A DNA stretch of 64,000 bases from Rhodospirillaceae bacterium. Its GTDB lineage: Bacteria; Pseudomonadota; Alphaproteobacteria; JAEUKQ01. The notes beneath the pieces are model-generated. The model ran no database searches. It saw only the letters and a list, made by a program, of their open reading frames with translations, and was not told the DNA's origin. Every line of letters starts with the position of its first letter. Within the stretch, counting starts at the first letter, position 1. Positions 38,513-47,131 of the stretch are shown here, in pieces. The position numbers were made by a program, and so were the translations under genes. The stretch covers positions 383,539 to 447,538 of the forward strand of contig JADKIX010000011.1 in the NCBI GenBank assembly GCA_016722635.1, read 5' to 3'.

Positions 38513-39673
38513 TTATTTCTGCTTGATGTTGATTGCGGATAAAGGGGTACCTTTGTTTTGTCGGGTCAGTTCGATTAATCCCAATCTGCTATAGCCTGCA
38601 ACCCGACAATAGGCTGAATCCTGTTGGATTTGGCCAGATAGATAATCCAGTAATTCTTTTTTCTCGACCCCGGAAGATAAGGGGATGACATCTATCAATA
38701 TGTGGCCGCTGAGGTTGCGTAAGCGGATTTGTTTGGCGACTTCCCCCAAAGCTTCTTGGTTAACATAAAAGTTTTTGGAATAATTTTTTTGCTGGACGGC
38801 GCTTAAGTTCTTTCCGGCATTAACATCAATGGCTGTAAGCGTCTGACCTTCCTCAATAATTAACGATCCGCCGGAGGGAAGGGTGACTTCTTGCCTTAAA
38901 GCATCTTCTAATTGGTCTTGGATGTCTTCTAGGCCAACTGGCCAATCAGCAATAGGCAATTCTTCAATATTGTCCTGTAAAGACGGATAATATTTCTCGA
39001 GATATGTTTGGATTTGTTGGGCTTTTAAGGGTGAAAAGGCGATGATTTTTTGAATTTGGTTTATTTCATCCCGCAACAACTGCCAGAAAGGTTGTTCTTC
39101 CCGAAATACCAATTGCGGATTTTTAAGGGAGTTACATTTTTCAAGAAAAATTTGCCATTGCCGGTGCAACCATGCAACTTCTGCCAAGGCATGGGGCAGT
39201 AAACTGGCGGCCAAGGCATGCCTGATAATCAAGCCGCCGGATAGGGAATTGATCATCGGCTGCATCGCCGTTTGAATAAGGGTGCGCGCCTCTTCAGATG
39301 CCCCGCTTCTGGAGGAAAAAGTGATCCCTTGATGATGGGGGCAATAAACCGAATGAATACCGGGTAATTTAATTTTTGCTGTTAGTTTGGCCTGTTTGCC
39401 ATAGATATCGCTTGGCTTTTCCACTTGTACCATCAGTACAAGTCCCGGCTGCAAAGGAAAGGGACAATCATTTTGCTGTAGCATCGCTTGCTGATGCCCA
39501 AGTTCAACAAAAGCAGTGCCGCCCTTATCTAGGATGGTTGTTACCTTGCCTAAAAAAATGTCATTATATCCGCCAATGCTGTTGGTACTTCGTTGTTTAT
39601 ATTCGACCAAGCGGTCATTTTGCCAAAGAGCTGCCTTGGAGAGGGATTTTTCCTGCCAAATAAATAAAATCAT
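38513..39673 (-). CDS. rng: Ribonuclease E/G family endoribonuclease
   Basis: A short RNase G-like protein of about 386 residues. It has the S1-like N-terminal region (GGYNDIFLGKVTTILD, TAFVELG) and the catalytic DNase I-like region with metal Asp in TAIDVNAGKN and in HILIDVIPLSS. It lacks the long C-terminal scaffold of RNase E, and the zinc-link CPxC is not seen. The frame opens at 39700 inside maf; the ATG at 39673 (MILFIWQEKS) is the more likely start. Confidence 0.88.
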   Translation of the reverse strand: MILFIWQEKSLSKAALWQNDRLVEYKQRSTNSIGGYNDIFLGKVTTILDKGGTAFVELGHQQAMLQQNDCPFPLQPGLVLMVQVEKPSDIYGKQAKLTAKIKLPGIHSVYCPHHQGITFSSRSGASEEARTLIQTAMQPMINSLSGGLIIRHALAASLLPHALAEVAWLHRQWQIFLEKCNSLKNPQLVFREEQPFWQLLRDEINQIQKIIAFSPLKAQQIQTYLEKYYPSLQDNIEELPIADWPVGLEDIQDQLEDALRQEVTLPSGGSLIIEEGQTLTAIDVNAGKNLSAVQQKNYSKNFYVNQEALGEVAKQIRLRNLSGHILIDVIPLSSGVEKKELLDYLSGQIQQDSAYCRVAGYSRLGLIELTRQNKGTPLSAINIKQK

Positions 39674-39687
39674 CGGGGAAGTCACGG

Positions 39688-40260
39688 TTATACCAAACAA
39701 GTCAACCCGGCATGCAACAGCAAGTGACGGGTTTCATATAAAGGCAATCCCACAATATTGGAATAGGAACCATGGACTGCTTGGATCAGGCATTCGGCAG
39801 ACTCTTGGATAGAATATCCCCCTGCTTTTCCTTGCCATTGGCCGGTGGCAATATAGCGGTCGACTTCCCCAGCAGAAAGCCGTTTGAATTTAACGGAAGT
39901 CATCACAGTTTTTTTATAAATCGTTTTATCAGGCGTGATTAAGCAAACGCCTGTAATCACCCGGTGGCGACGCCCGGAAAGTAGTTGTAAACATGTTCTA
40001 GCTGTAGGGGCATTGTCGGCCTTAGGCAGAATGCGCCTACCACAGGCAACAACCGTATCCGCCCCCAAGACAATGGCGGTCGGGTGTTGTTGATAAATAT
40101 GTAGGGCTTTCTCTTCGGCCATGCGGTTAGCGTATTGCAAGGGCAGTTCTTGCTTGCCCGGGGTTTCATCTAAACCTGCGGGCAAAATATGATCCGGGCG
40201 AACGCCAATCCGTTCCAATAATTGGAGACGACGGGGCGAGGCGGATGCAAGGATAAACAC
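39688..40260 (-). CDS. maf: Maf-family nucleotide pyrophosphatase
   Basis: Maf proteins hydrolyse non-canonical or modified nucleoside triphosphates. The opening LASASPRRLQLLERIG, the catalytic LGADTVV and the later YSIQESAE segment identify the family; these features fit the dTTP/UTP-type YhdE branch. The length is 190 residues. It lies 36 bases after infA and is followed by rng. Confidence 0.93.
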   Translation of the reverse strand: MFILASASPRRLQLLERIGVRPDHILPAGLDETPGKQELPLQYANRMAEEKALHIYQQHPTAIVLGADTVVACGRRILPKADNAPTARTCLQLLSGRRHRVITGVCLITPDKTIYKKTVMTSVKFKRLSAGEVDRYIATGQWQGKAGGYSIQESAECLIQAVHGSYSNIVGLPLYETRHLLLHAGLTCLV

Positions 40261-40296
40261 AGCCTCAACCTATGACAAAAGCAAATACATGGGTTA

Positions 40297-40515
40297 TTAT
40301 TTCTGCCGGAATGTGATTCTGCCTTTGGTTAAATCATAAGGCGTCATTTCCACATTGACCCGGTCACCCGCCAAAACCCGAATGCGGTTCTTCCGCATTT
40401 TGCCTGATGTATGGGCTAAAATAATATGATCGTTATCTAACTTTACCCGAAACATGGCATTAGGCAATAATTCCACAACGGTACCTGGGAATTCGATGAC
40501 ATCCTCTTTAGGCAT
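40297..40515 (-). CDS. infA: Translation initiation factor IF-1
   Basis: A 72-residue OB-fold protein ([40 protein letters not shown]) that binds the ribosomal A site during initiation. It is essentially full length. It heads the infA-maf-rng-yacG run. Confidence 0.97.
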   Translation of the reverse strand: MPKEDVIEFPGTVVELLPNAMFRVKLDNDHIILAHTSGKMRKNRIRVLAGDRVNVEMTPYDLTKGRITFRQK

Positions 40516-40625
40516 TTATTTTCCTATCTTAAGCCTTTAATATGATACGTATCACTTGAAATGTGAGCCCACCATGCACCTATTTTTTCTGCTTGGCAAG
40601 GGTGTGCAAAAAAAAGGTTTTATTT

Positions 40626-41141
40626 TTATGCTTGATGCTGCGGTTGCCAGCAGGTGGGCCAACTGTCACCCAGGTCTTTGAGGTAGCAATTTACTTTCGG
40701 TGTCGAGAGCTTGACGGCCATATTATTTGAAAAGATCAAATGGATGGATTTTTTGTCCTCATGCCACTCAACTGCCAATAAATTGAGGATTTGGCTCGGG
40801 GACGAATCATCTAAGCCCTGTTGTTGAACTTGCTCAACATCGTTAAAAATACATCCTGCATGAATACGTTGCCCATGAATATGTTGCCCGGGGGTTTCCT
40901 TGGAAGTTTTTGCAGCCGAGCAATGTGTTTCCCAGCAAAACCGGTTAAATAGGATCGCAAAACGTTTTTCTTCAGCCCAGTAGACCATATCACTAAGAGT
41001 GACCAAAGAGTCCTGTAACATGGCCGACACCACCTGTAAATCTTGTTGGTCACAGGCGTGTAACCTTAATAAGTCTGGGGTTTCAGGATGCTTAATTTTT
41101 ACTTCGTTCAATTGATGCTCCGCAATTTGTAAGTTTTTCAA
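40626..41141 (-). CDS. DUF2948-family protein
   Basis: A 171-residue protein matching the alphaproteobacterial DUF2948 family: LLRLHACDQQDLQVVSAMLQ, then RFAILFNRFCWE, and the C-terminal DLGDSWPTCWQP. It overlaps the end of murA by 50 bases if started at 41141; no better start is evident. Function is unknown. In related genomes the order is murA-DUF2948-hisD-UPF0262-arsC-infA; here infA follows directly, so three genes seem to be missing. Confidence 0.85.
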   Translation of the reverse strand: MKNLQIAEHQLNEVKIKHPETPDLLRLHACDQQDLQVVSAMLQDSLVTLSDMVYWAEEKRFAILFNRFCWETHCSAAKTSKETPGQHIHGQRIHAGCIFNDVEQVQQQGLDDSSPSQILNLLAVEWHEDKKSIHLIFSNNMAVKLSTPKVNCYLKDLGDSWPTCWQPQHQA

Positions 41142-42354
41142 CTAAATTTTCGTATCCGCGATCTAAATGATAAATCCGGTTCACAATCGTTTCACCGCTT
41201 GCCGCAAGTCCCGCGAGTACCAGTGAAACCGACGCACGTAAATCGGTGGCCATAACGGGTGCACCGGATAAATTTTTAACTCCCCGAATAAGAGCTGAGG
41301 CACCGTGGATCGTAATATTAGCGCCCATCCGTGCGAGTTCGGGAACATGCATGAAACGGTTTTCAAAAATCGTCTCTGTCATCATAGATGCCCCTTCAGC
41401 AATTGTCATCAACGCCATAAATTGTGCTTGTAAGTCTGTGGGAAAGCCGGGGTATGGCTCCGTCATAATATCAATGCCTAGGAGTTTGCGGGAAGAAGGT
41501 TTCACGGAGATTTGCCCCGGTAAAGTTTCTATTTTAACTCCTGCTTGTGTCAAAGGCGTTAACAAGGCGTCCAAAGATGCGGTAGGGGCATTGGTTAAGG
41601 TTAATTCGCCGCCGGTAATTAAAGCCGCGATAATATAGGTGCCTGCTTCGATCCGGTCTGTCATGATTGGGTAATGACAGCCTTTGAGAGAACTGACCCC
41701 CTTGATTCGGAGACGGGATGTCCCAGCCCCTGTCACGTCCGCGCCCATCTTGTTTAAAAAATTTGCCAAATCAATGATTTCCGGCTCACGGGCTGCATTT
41801 TCAATAATGGTTAGCCCATTCGCTAAGCTGGCAGCCATCATGATGTTTTCGGTGGCGCCGACCGAAACAATCGGCAGCGTTATCTTGGTACCCTGTAACC
41901 CTTTTTTTGCTGTCGCATAAATATAGCCATCCTTCACTTCAATTTCTGCACCCAATGCTTGCAAGCCTTTGATATGAAGGTCAACTGGCCGCGTGCCGAT
42001 CGCACAGCCACCGGGTAATGACACGCAAGCTTCGCCAAATCTGGCAACCAATGGCCCTAAAACCAAGATAGAAGCACGCATTTTTCGCACCAATTCGTAA
42101 TCCGCGCGGTAAGAATGGATCTGGCGGTTGTCAATCACCAGTCTGTCGGCACTGGGTTGTTCAATCAGGCTGCCCATATCGCTTAACAGCAATTGCATGG
42201 AATGGACGTCCGCAAGCTTAGGAACATTTTCCAAGATAATTTTTTCAGGGCAAAGTAGGGTTGCCGCCAATAAGGGAAGGGCAGCGTTTTTAGCGCCACT
42301 GATAGGGATCGTCCCAAAAAGGGGCTGGCCGCCGTTAATTTTAATCTTGTCCAT
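41092..42354 (-). CDS. murA: UDP-N-acetylglucosamine 1-carboxyvinyltransferase
   Basis: MurA performs the first committed step of peptidoglycan synthesis by transferring enolpyruvate to UDP-GlcNAc. The fosfomycin-target Cys lies in the loop [14 protein letters not shown]. The N-terminal [17 protein letters not shown] and the [17 protein letters not shown] block are present. The ATG at 42354 (MDKIKINGG) is preferred over the frame start at 42372. Length is 420 residues. Confidence 0.96.
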   Translation of the reverse strand: MDKIKINGGQPLFGTIPISGAKNAALPLLAATLLCPEKIILENVPKLADVHSMQLLLSDMGSLIEQPSADRLVIDNRQIHSYRADYELVRKMRASILVLGPLVARFGEACVSLPGGCAIGTRPVDLHIKGLQALGAEIEVKDGYIYATAKKGLQGTKITLPIVSVGATENIMMAASLANGLTIIENAAREPEIIDLANFLNKMGADVTGAGTSRLRIKGVSSLKGCHYPIMTDRIEAGTYIIAALITGGELTLTNAPTASLDALLTPLTQAGVKIETLPGQISVKPSSRKLLGIDIMTEPYPGFPTDLQAQFMALMTIAEGASMMTETIFENRFMHVPELARMGANITIHGASALIRGVKNLSGAPVMATDLRASVSLVLAGLAASGETIVNRIYHLDRGYENLVEKLTNCGASIERSKN

Positions 42355-42410
42355 ATTTTTTCTGAACCACATCTTGTTATATCGTCAATTCGGGAATTCG
42401 GGTTGTCACT

Positions 42411-42965
42411 TTACACCTTGGGTAAAGTCACCCCTTTTTGTTTCATATACTTGCCCGCCCGGTCTGCGTAAGACACCTCACACAGGCTATCACCTTTCAA
42501 AAATAAAAACTGACACGCCCCTTCATTGGCATAAATTTTGGCGGGCAGTGGGGTGGTATTCGAAAATTCCAGCGTCACATGGCCTTCCCATTCAGGTTCC
42601 AGCGGGGTTACATTGACAATAATCCCGCAACGGGCATAGGTAGATTTTCCCAGACAAATCACCAAAACATCGCGGGGGATCTTGAAATATTCAACCGTTC
42701 TTGCCAAGGCAAAACTGTTGGGTGGGATAATACAAACCTCGGTATTGCGCTCCACAAAGCTGGTGGCTGAAAAGTTTTTAGGATCAACCAAGGCATTATC
42801 CACATTGGTAAAGATTTTGAATTCTTCAGATACCCTAGCGTCATAGCCGTAAGAGGAAAGGCCATAAGAAATAACCCCTTGCCGTTTTTGACCATCCACA
42901 AAAGGATCGATCATCGTTTTTTCCTTAGCCATTTTACGGATCCAATGATCCGGCATGATTGCCAT
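42411..42965 (-). CDS. dcd: dCTP deaminase
   Basis: Dcd converts dCTP to dUTP for thymidylate synthesis. The trimeric-dUTPase-fold motifs are seen: [47 protein letters not shown] (with the family Arg) and the catalytic Glu in [11 protein letters not shown]. Length is 184 residues. It is an ordinary full-length copy on the minus strand between murA and the small basic gene after argC. Confidence 0.96.
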   Translation of the reverse strand: MAIMPDHWIRKMAKEKTMIDPFVDGQKRQGVISYGLSSYGYDARVSEEFKIFTNVDNALVDPKNFSATSFVERNTEVCIIPPNSFALARTVEYFKIPRDVLVICLGKSTYARCGIIVNVTPLEPEWEGHVTLEFSNTTPLPAKIYANEGACQFLFLKGDSLCEVSYADRAGKYMKQKGVTLPKV

Positions 42966-43088
42966 GATATTACCTTTTCATTAATTGCTGCTGCTGATGG
43001 ATTGATACAAGTGGATTATAACCAAATTTTGGCCGATTGTGTGGCAGAAATAAACAATTATTTACAAGCATCATGTTTTCCTCTGGAA

Positions 43089-43271
43089 TTATTCATCCGG
43101 TTTTTCTGGACTATCGTCAATCATAGCTGGCGACCTGCCTTGTTGCTGTTGTTTCCGGCGCTGCAAATTGTTCCGCAACGCTTGTTGCAAACGATTATTT
43201 TTTTGCTGTTTTCGCAATTCTGCATGATGGATCTGGGCAGGGGTTTTAGTATGGGGGGTTTTATCGGCCAC
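43089..43271 (-). CDS. Small basic protein downstream of argC
   Basis: A 60-codon frame starting with GTG 17 bases after the argC stop and in the same direction. The protein is Lys/Arg/Gln-rich (ELRKQQKNNRLQQALRNNLQ, then RRKQQQQGR) with an acidic end (DDSPEKPDE). The ALRNNLQRRK stretch resembles short conserved alphaproteobacterial proteins that end in a similar basic helix. I cannot assign a function. A 137-codon frame on the opposite strand covers the same DNA but lacks domain features. Confidence 0.55.
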   Translation of the reverse strand: MADKTPHTKTPAQIHHAELRKQQKNNRLQQALRNNLQRRKQQQQGRSPAMIDDSPEKPDE

Positions 43272-43288
43272 GCGCTATCACCCCCGTT

Positions 43289-44344
43289 TTAAGGAAATAA
43301 GGCAATTTGATTAAGCCCTAAATCTTCCGGCCATTCCATCATGATATTCATATTTTGGATGGCTTGCCCGGAAGCGCCTTTGATTAAATTATCGATCGTT
43401 ACCAGCAAGATGGCATGCCCCTTAAGGGGACTATCAAAAACCGCCATCACACATCTGTTTGTGCCACGCACATGCCTGGTTTCGGGTGAAATGGGGGGCG
43501 GCAGAACCTCGATAAACCCATCATGCTGATACTGTTTTTGCCAAGCTTGGCGGATATCTTGGGCCGTTACTTGTGGCGCCAAATGCACATAGATTGTTTC
43601 CAAAATCCCCCGGCTCATCGGCACCAAATGGGGAAGGAACGATATTTTTATGGGTTTTTGGGCTGCTTGCGTAAGACCCTGTTCAATTTCCGGGGTATGG
43701 CGATGGCCGGTGACCCCGTAGGCATGAATACCTTCCTGTACCTCGCTGAATAGGCTGCTTTGCTTGGCTTCACGGCCAGCGCCGCTGACCCCGGATTTGG
43801 CGTCGATAATAATCGGGCTGTGTTCAATTAATTTTTGGTTGATTAAGGGAATCAGGGCAAGCTGGGCAGCGGTCGGGTAACATCCCGGACAAGCGACAAG
43901 TGAAGCTTTGGCAATTTGTGCCCGGTAAATTTCCGATAATCCATAGACGGCCTTTGGTTGGAGCTGCGGGGCGCGGTGGGCATGGCCATACCAGGTGGCA
44001 TATTCAAGGGTATTTTGCAGGCGGAAGTCGGCGGAAAGATCGATGATTTTTAAATGATCCGGTAATTTTGCCACCAATTCTTGGGTCATACCGTGGGGAA
44101 GGGCACAAAAAACCAAATCCAAATTGGCCCAATTGATATCATCCACTTTTTGTAAGTTGCCCAGGCCCAAATGACGTAAATGGGGGAACACCTCCCCTAG
44201 GGATTTACCGGCCTGTTTTTCTGCACTAAGTGCTACAAGCTTAACTTTGGGATGGTTGGTCAGTAGGCGAATCAATTCCCCGCCCGTATAGCCGCTGGCG
44301 CCTAATATACCAATTTTCAGGATAGATTGCCGTGATATTGCCAT
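43289..44344 (-). CDS. argC: N-acetyl-gamma-glutamyl-phosphate reductase
   Basis: ArgC catalyses the third step of arginine synthesis. The NADP-binding segment GILGASGYTGGELIRLL lies at the start, and the catalytic Cys in ACPGCYPTAAQL. HRHTPEIEQ and FLPHLVPMSRGI follow. I choose the ATG at 44344 (MAISRQS), since the 25 residues before it are not family sequence. About 351 residues. It follows rplM-rpsI, but a terminator lies between. Confidence 0.94.
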   Translation of the reverse strand: MAISRQSILKIGILGASGYTGGELIRLLTNHPKVKLVALSAEKQAGKSLGEVFPHLRHLGLGNLQKVDDINWANLDLVFCALPHGMTQELVAKLPDHLKIIDLSADFRLQNTLEYATWYGHAHRAPQLQPKAVYGLSEIYRAQIAKASLVACPGCYPTAAQLALIPLINQKLIEHSPIIIDAKSGVSGAGREAKQSSLFSEVQEGIHAYGVTGHRHTPEIEQGLTQAAQKPIKISFLPHLVPMSRGILETIYVHLAPQVTAQDIRQAWQKQYQHDGFIEVLPPPISPETRHVRGTNRCVMAVFDSPLKGHAILLVTIDNLIKGASGQAIQNMNIMMEWPEDLGLNQIALFP

Positions 44345-44463
44345 AGGTGATGCTTTCAAATCAGATACCAACGTTAAAGAATTTTTTAACATTCTTAAAG
44401 ATTTTACAGAAAAACGCAATCCTGGATCAATTTTAGAAAAGGTGATGGAATGGGAGAGGAAAG

Positions 44464-44496
44464 AAAAAAGCGCCTAAAATGATTAGGCGCTTTTTT
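44464..44496 (-). terminator. Bidirectional-type terminator after rpsI
   Basis: A symmetrical hairpin (stem 44470-44477 with 44483-44490, GCGCCTAA/TTAGGCGC) is flanked by six A on one side and six T on the other. It terminates the rplM-rpsI transcript on the minus strand and could work in both directions. Confidence 0.88.
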
Positions 44497-44520
44497 AATG
44501 GTAGATACCAGAAATAGATA

Positions 44521-45000
44521 TTACCGTTTCGAGAATTGGAAGCTCTTGCGGGCTTTGGCTTTACCGTATTTTTTGCGTTCCACCACGCGGCTGTCGCGGG
44601 TTAAGAACCCACCCGTTTTTAGAACGGGCCGCAAATCCGGTTCAAAATACGTCAAAGCCTTGCTGATGCCATGACGTACGGCCCCAGCTTGGCCAGACAA
44701 GCCGCCGCCATTCACACTGCACATCACATCAAATTGACCAACGCGGCTAGCGGTTGCGAAAGGTTGATTGATAATCATCTGCAACACCGGACGGGCAAAA
44801 TAAATTTTTACATCATTGCCATTGACAACAATTTTACCGGAACCACGCTTTAACCACACCCGGGCAACCGCATTTTTACGCTTACCGGTGGCATAGGAAC
44901 GCCCTAATTCATCAATTTTGGGTTGGTTATCAAGCTCAACGCCAGGGACTTCTTGTTTCAAATTTTTTAAACTTGAAAATGTTTGGGAGGTAGGGTTCAT
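44521..45000 (-). CDS. rpsI: 30S ribosomal protein S9
   Basis: S9 of the small subunit. Core motifs are [33 protein letters not shown] and the basic C-terminal tail ending [11 protein letters not shown], which reaches the P-site tRNA. The 159-residue length includes the N-terminal extension common in alphaproteobacteria. The start overlaps the rplM stop (ATGA). Confidence 0.96.
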   Translation of the reverse strand: MNPTSQTFSSLKNLKQEVPGVELDNQPKIDELGRSYATGKRKNAVARVWLKRGSGKIVVNGNDVKIYFARPVLQMIINQPFATASRVGQFDVMCSVNGGGLSGQAGAVRHGISKALTYFEPDLRPVLKTGGFLTRDSRVVERKKYGKAKARKSFQFSKR

Positions 45001-45470
45001 GCTTCATTTTCCCTTTTGTTTTTGGGGTTCATAGCAGCAACGTCCAGTGTTTCCGGGTTGCTACCACCATGGGGATGTTCTGCCCCGGCATAGACGCGCA
45101 AATTACGCATTTGTTGCCTGCCTAACGGTTCGCGTGGTATCATCCGGCGCACCGCATTGGTGATCACGCGTTCCGGGTGGTTGCCCTCAATCAATTGGCG
45201 GATTGTCCGTACTTTTACACCACCGGGATAGCCAGTGTGCCAATAAAATTTCTTATCTTCAAATTTATTGCCAGTCAGCTTCACTTTAGCTGCGTTGACG
45301 ACAATAATATTATCCCCGCAATCCATATGGGGGGTATAAATCGTTTTATGTTTGCCGCGCAGATAAGAGGCGATGATGCTGGCTAAGCGGCCAAGTACCA
45401 CACCTTCTGCATCAACCACGATCCATTTTTTTTGGATATCGGTTGGTTTGGCAGAAAAAGTTTTTAACAT
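44997..45470 (-). CDS. rplM: 50S ribosomal protein L13
   Basis: L13 binds 23S rRNA early in assembly of the large subunit. The typical segments [32 protein letters not shown] and [16 protein letters not shown] are present over 157 residues. It forms an operon with rpsI by 4-base overlap. Confidence 0.97.
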   Translation of the reverse strand: MLKTFSAKPTDIQKKWIVVDAEGVVLGRLASIIASYLRGKHKTIYTPHMDCGDNIIVVNAAKVKLTGNKFEDKKFYWHTGYPGGVKVRTIRQLIEGNHPERVITNAVRRMIPREPLGRQQMRNLRVYAGAEHPHGGSNPETLDVAAMNPKNKRENEA

Positions 45471-45645
45471 TGCAATTTCCCTGCTTTGAACAAAATGAAC
45501 TCAATAATTTGCAGATTATTAACGAGCAATTTCATAAAAGTCAAGCTTTGTGTGTAATTGCTGGCAGCGGTATTATGATACCGCTAATAATTAACGAAAA
45601 AACGATCAATATTCATTTAATAGATATTCTTCAAGAAGAAATTTT

Positions 45646-46742
45646 TTATCCTTTTCCAGGCCCTAGACCAGATTGTAAGCTGGTCAAGCGTCGCATCAAC
45701 ATCTCGACAGGTCCATAGGAAAAATACCGAGACCAGATTGTTGCAAACAACACCGCAAAACAGCAAAAAATCAAGGCAGCAATCAGGGCATGAGGGAGGG
45801 GTTGGGGGCTTCCTAACATTCCCAGTAATTCGAGGATAGTCATTCCCAAGATAACATGCGCAAGGTAGAGGGTTAGGGCTTGCCGACCGGGACAGGTGAA
45901 TAAAGATAGCAATTGGTTTTTTCCTATCTTGTTTAGCCAGCTGGCGGCTAATAAGCTTATCCCAATAATAACGGAGGCTGTCCCTATCCCGGAAATAATA
46001 TAAAGGGGCATCGGTGGTAATGGCTTTGTAGCAAATAGAATAGCAAACTCATCCAAACCCCTAATACTGACGTTGCTCAGGACTACCAATATCAACGAGG
46101 GCATTAGGGCGGTGAAAAATCCCGTAATTGTTATCAACAATTGAGTCGAGAATTGATGGAGCCGCTGCCGACTAAGCGTCATGCCGAATAGGAAAAAGGC
46201 TAACCAGGGGATCACTGGATGCCAGCCGTTAAAAAACAGGTTTCTGCTGAAACCTTTAAACGTCCAGAAATCGATATAGGTAAGAGTTACCCAGTCCCAT
46301 CCCTTATCATAATCAAAAAACCATAATAACAGGACAAATAGTATCGGTATGAATAACGCGCTGATAATCAATATGCGAGTAGAGGCCCTGAAAAAAACCA
46401 AGCCAAATAAAAAATAAAGTGCATAATAACGAATAATATCAGCCTGGAATATTAGCGAATGCAACAATCCAACTGCCAATAAAAACAATATTCGTTTTAA
46501 AATGACTAATTTTCCATGTTCCCAGCCAATGTGCTTGATTAGTAGGCTAAAACTGATGCCAGCCAATACTACAAAAGTTGCGGCAGGCCTTCGAAAGAAT
46601 CAACGATCATTCCAATCCAGCTAGAAGAATGTTCAGGTGTTGCCATCACCATCTTAAAATTGACAATCACCATTCCACAAAACGCAATAAATCTCGCAAG
46701 ATCAATGCCATCAAGGCGGTCGATTTTTTTAATTTTCATCAT
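45646..46742 (-). pseudogene. DUF418/YeiB-like multi-pass membrane protein, frameshifted
   Basis: The N-terminal part, read from the ATG at 46742, carries DRLDGIDLARFIAFCGMVIV, the family start. It runs out of frame at about 46590. The rest continues as 306 open codons with about eight hydrophobic helices and the DUF418-like C-terminal block FTCPGRQALTLYLAHVILG. One lost or gained base near 46590 rejoins them to about 365 residues. Families of this fold include acyltransferases and heparan-glucosaminide acetyltransferase relatives; substrate unknown. The rest of the gene is clean, so the break may be a sequence error. Confidence 0.75.
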
Positions 46743-47131
46743 TATTCCTTTGTAGTATGATCGTCCAAGTATAGTGAATGATGACTGGTAAAGGATGCGT
46801 ATCAGAATATCAGATCACAAGTTTCTGGACTACGTGATATTTTCATTTTTTCACGGATCATTTTTGTTGGGCCATAACTATTGATGCAAGCGTTGACAAA
46901 TCGCCGTTTGTGTCCTTGTTAGATTTTTGGAATATGGTTCGTTAACCAGCCGCGATCGAAGTTCGAAAAATGAAGGGAAAAATTTGCTATATGTCTTGTG
47001 TTTTACTAAAAACCAACCATATCACATAAAGAAAGACAGCATCCTCATCCAGCTGATTTTAGCAGAGATGGTAGGGTGAACGCATCACAGCTGTGGGCTT
47101 AATCAACGGACGCAGCAGGAAAGAGGGCATC
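46743..47131. other. Intergenic region before clpB
   Basis: About 390 bases between the divergent DUF418 gene and clpB. TTGACA at about 46893 and a following T-rich segment could be a promoter; I could not identify a convincing heat-shock (RpoH) box. AAGAGGG lies before the clpB start. No RNA gene seen. Confidence 0.4.

Noticed and set aside
42879..43292. 137-codon plus-strand frame opposite dcd and the small basic gene
   Set aside because: It lies antisense to better-supported genes, and its hydrophobic composition is what the antisense of a Lys/Gln-rich gene would give.
45568..45587. Perfect palindrome AGCGGTAT-TATG-ATACCGCT upstream of rplM
   Set aside because: There is no T run on either side, so it is not a terminator. 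It could be an operator, but nothing supports a specific regulator.
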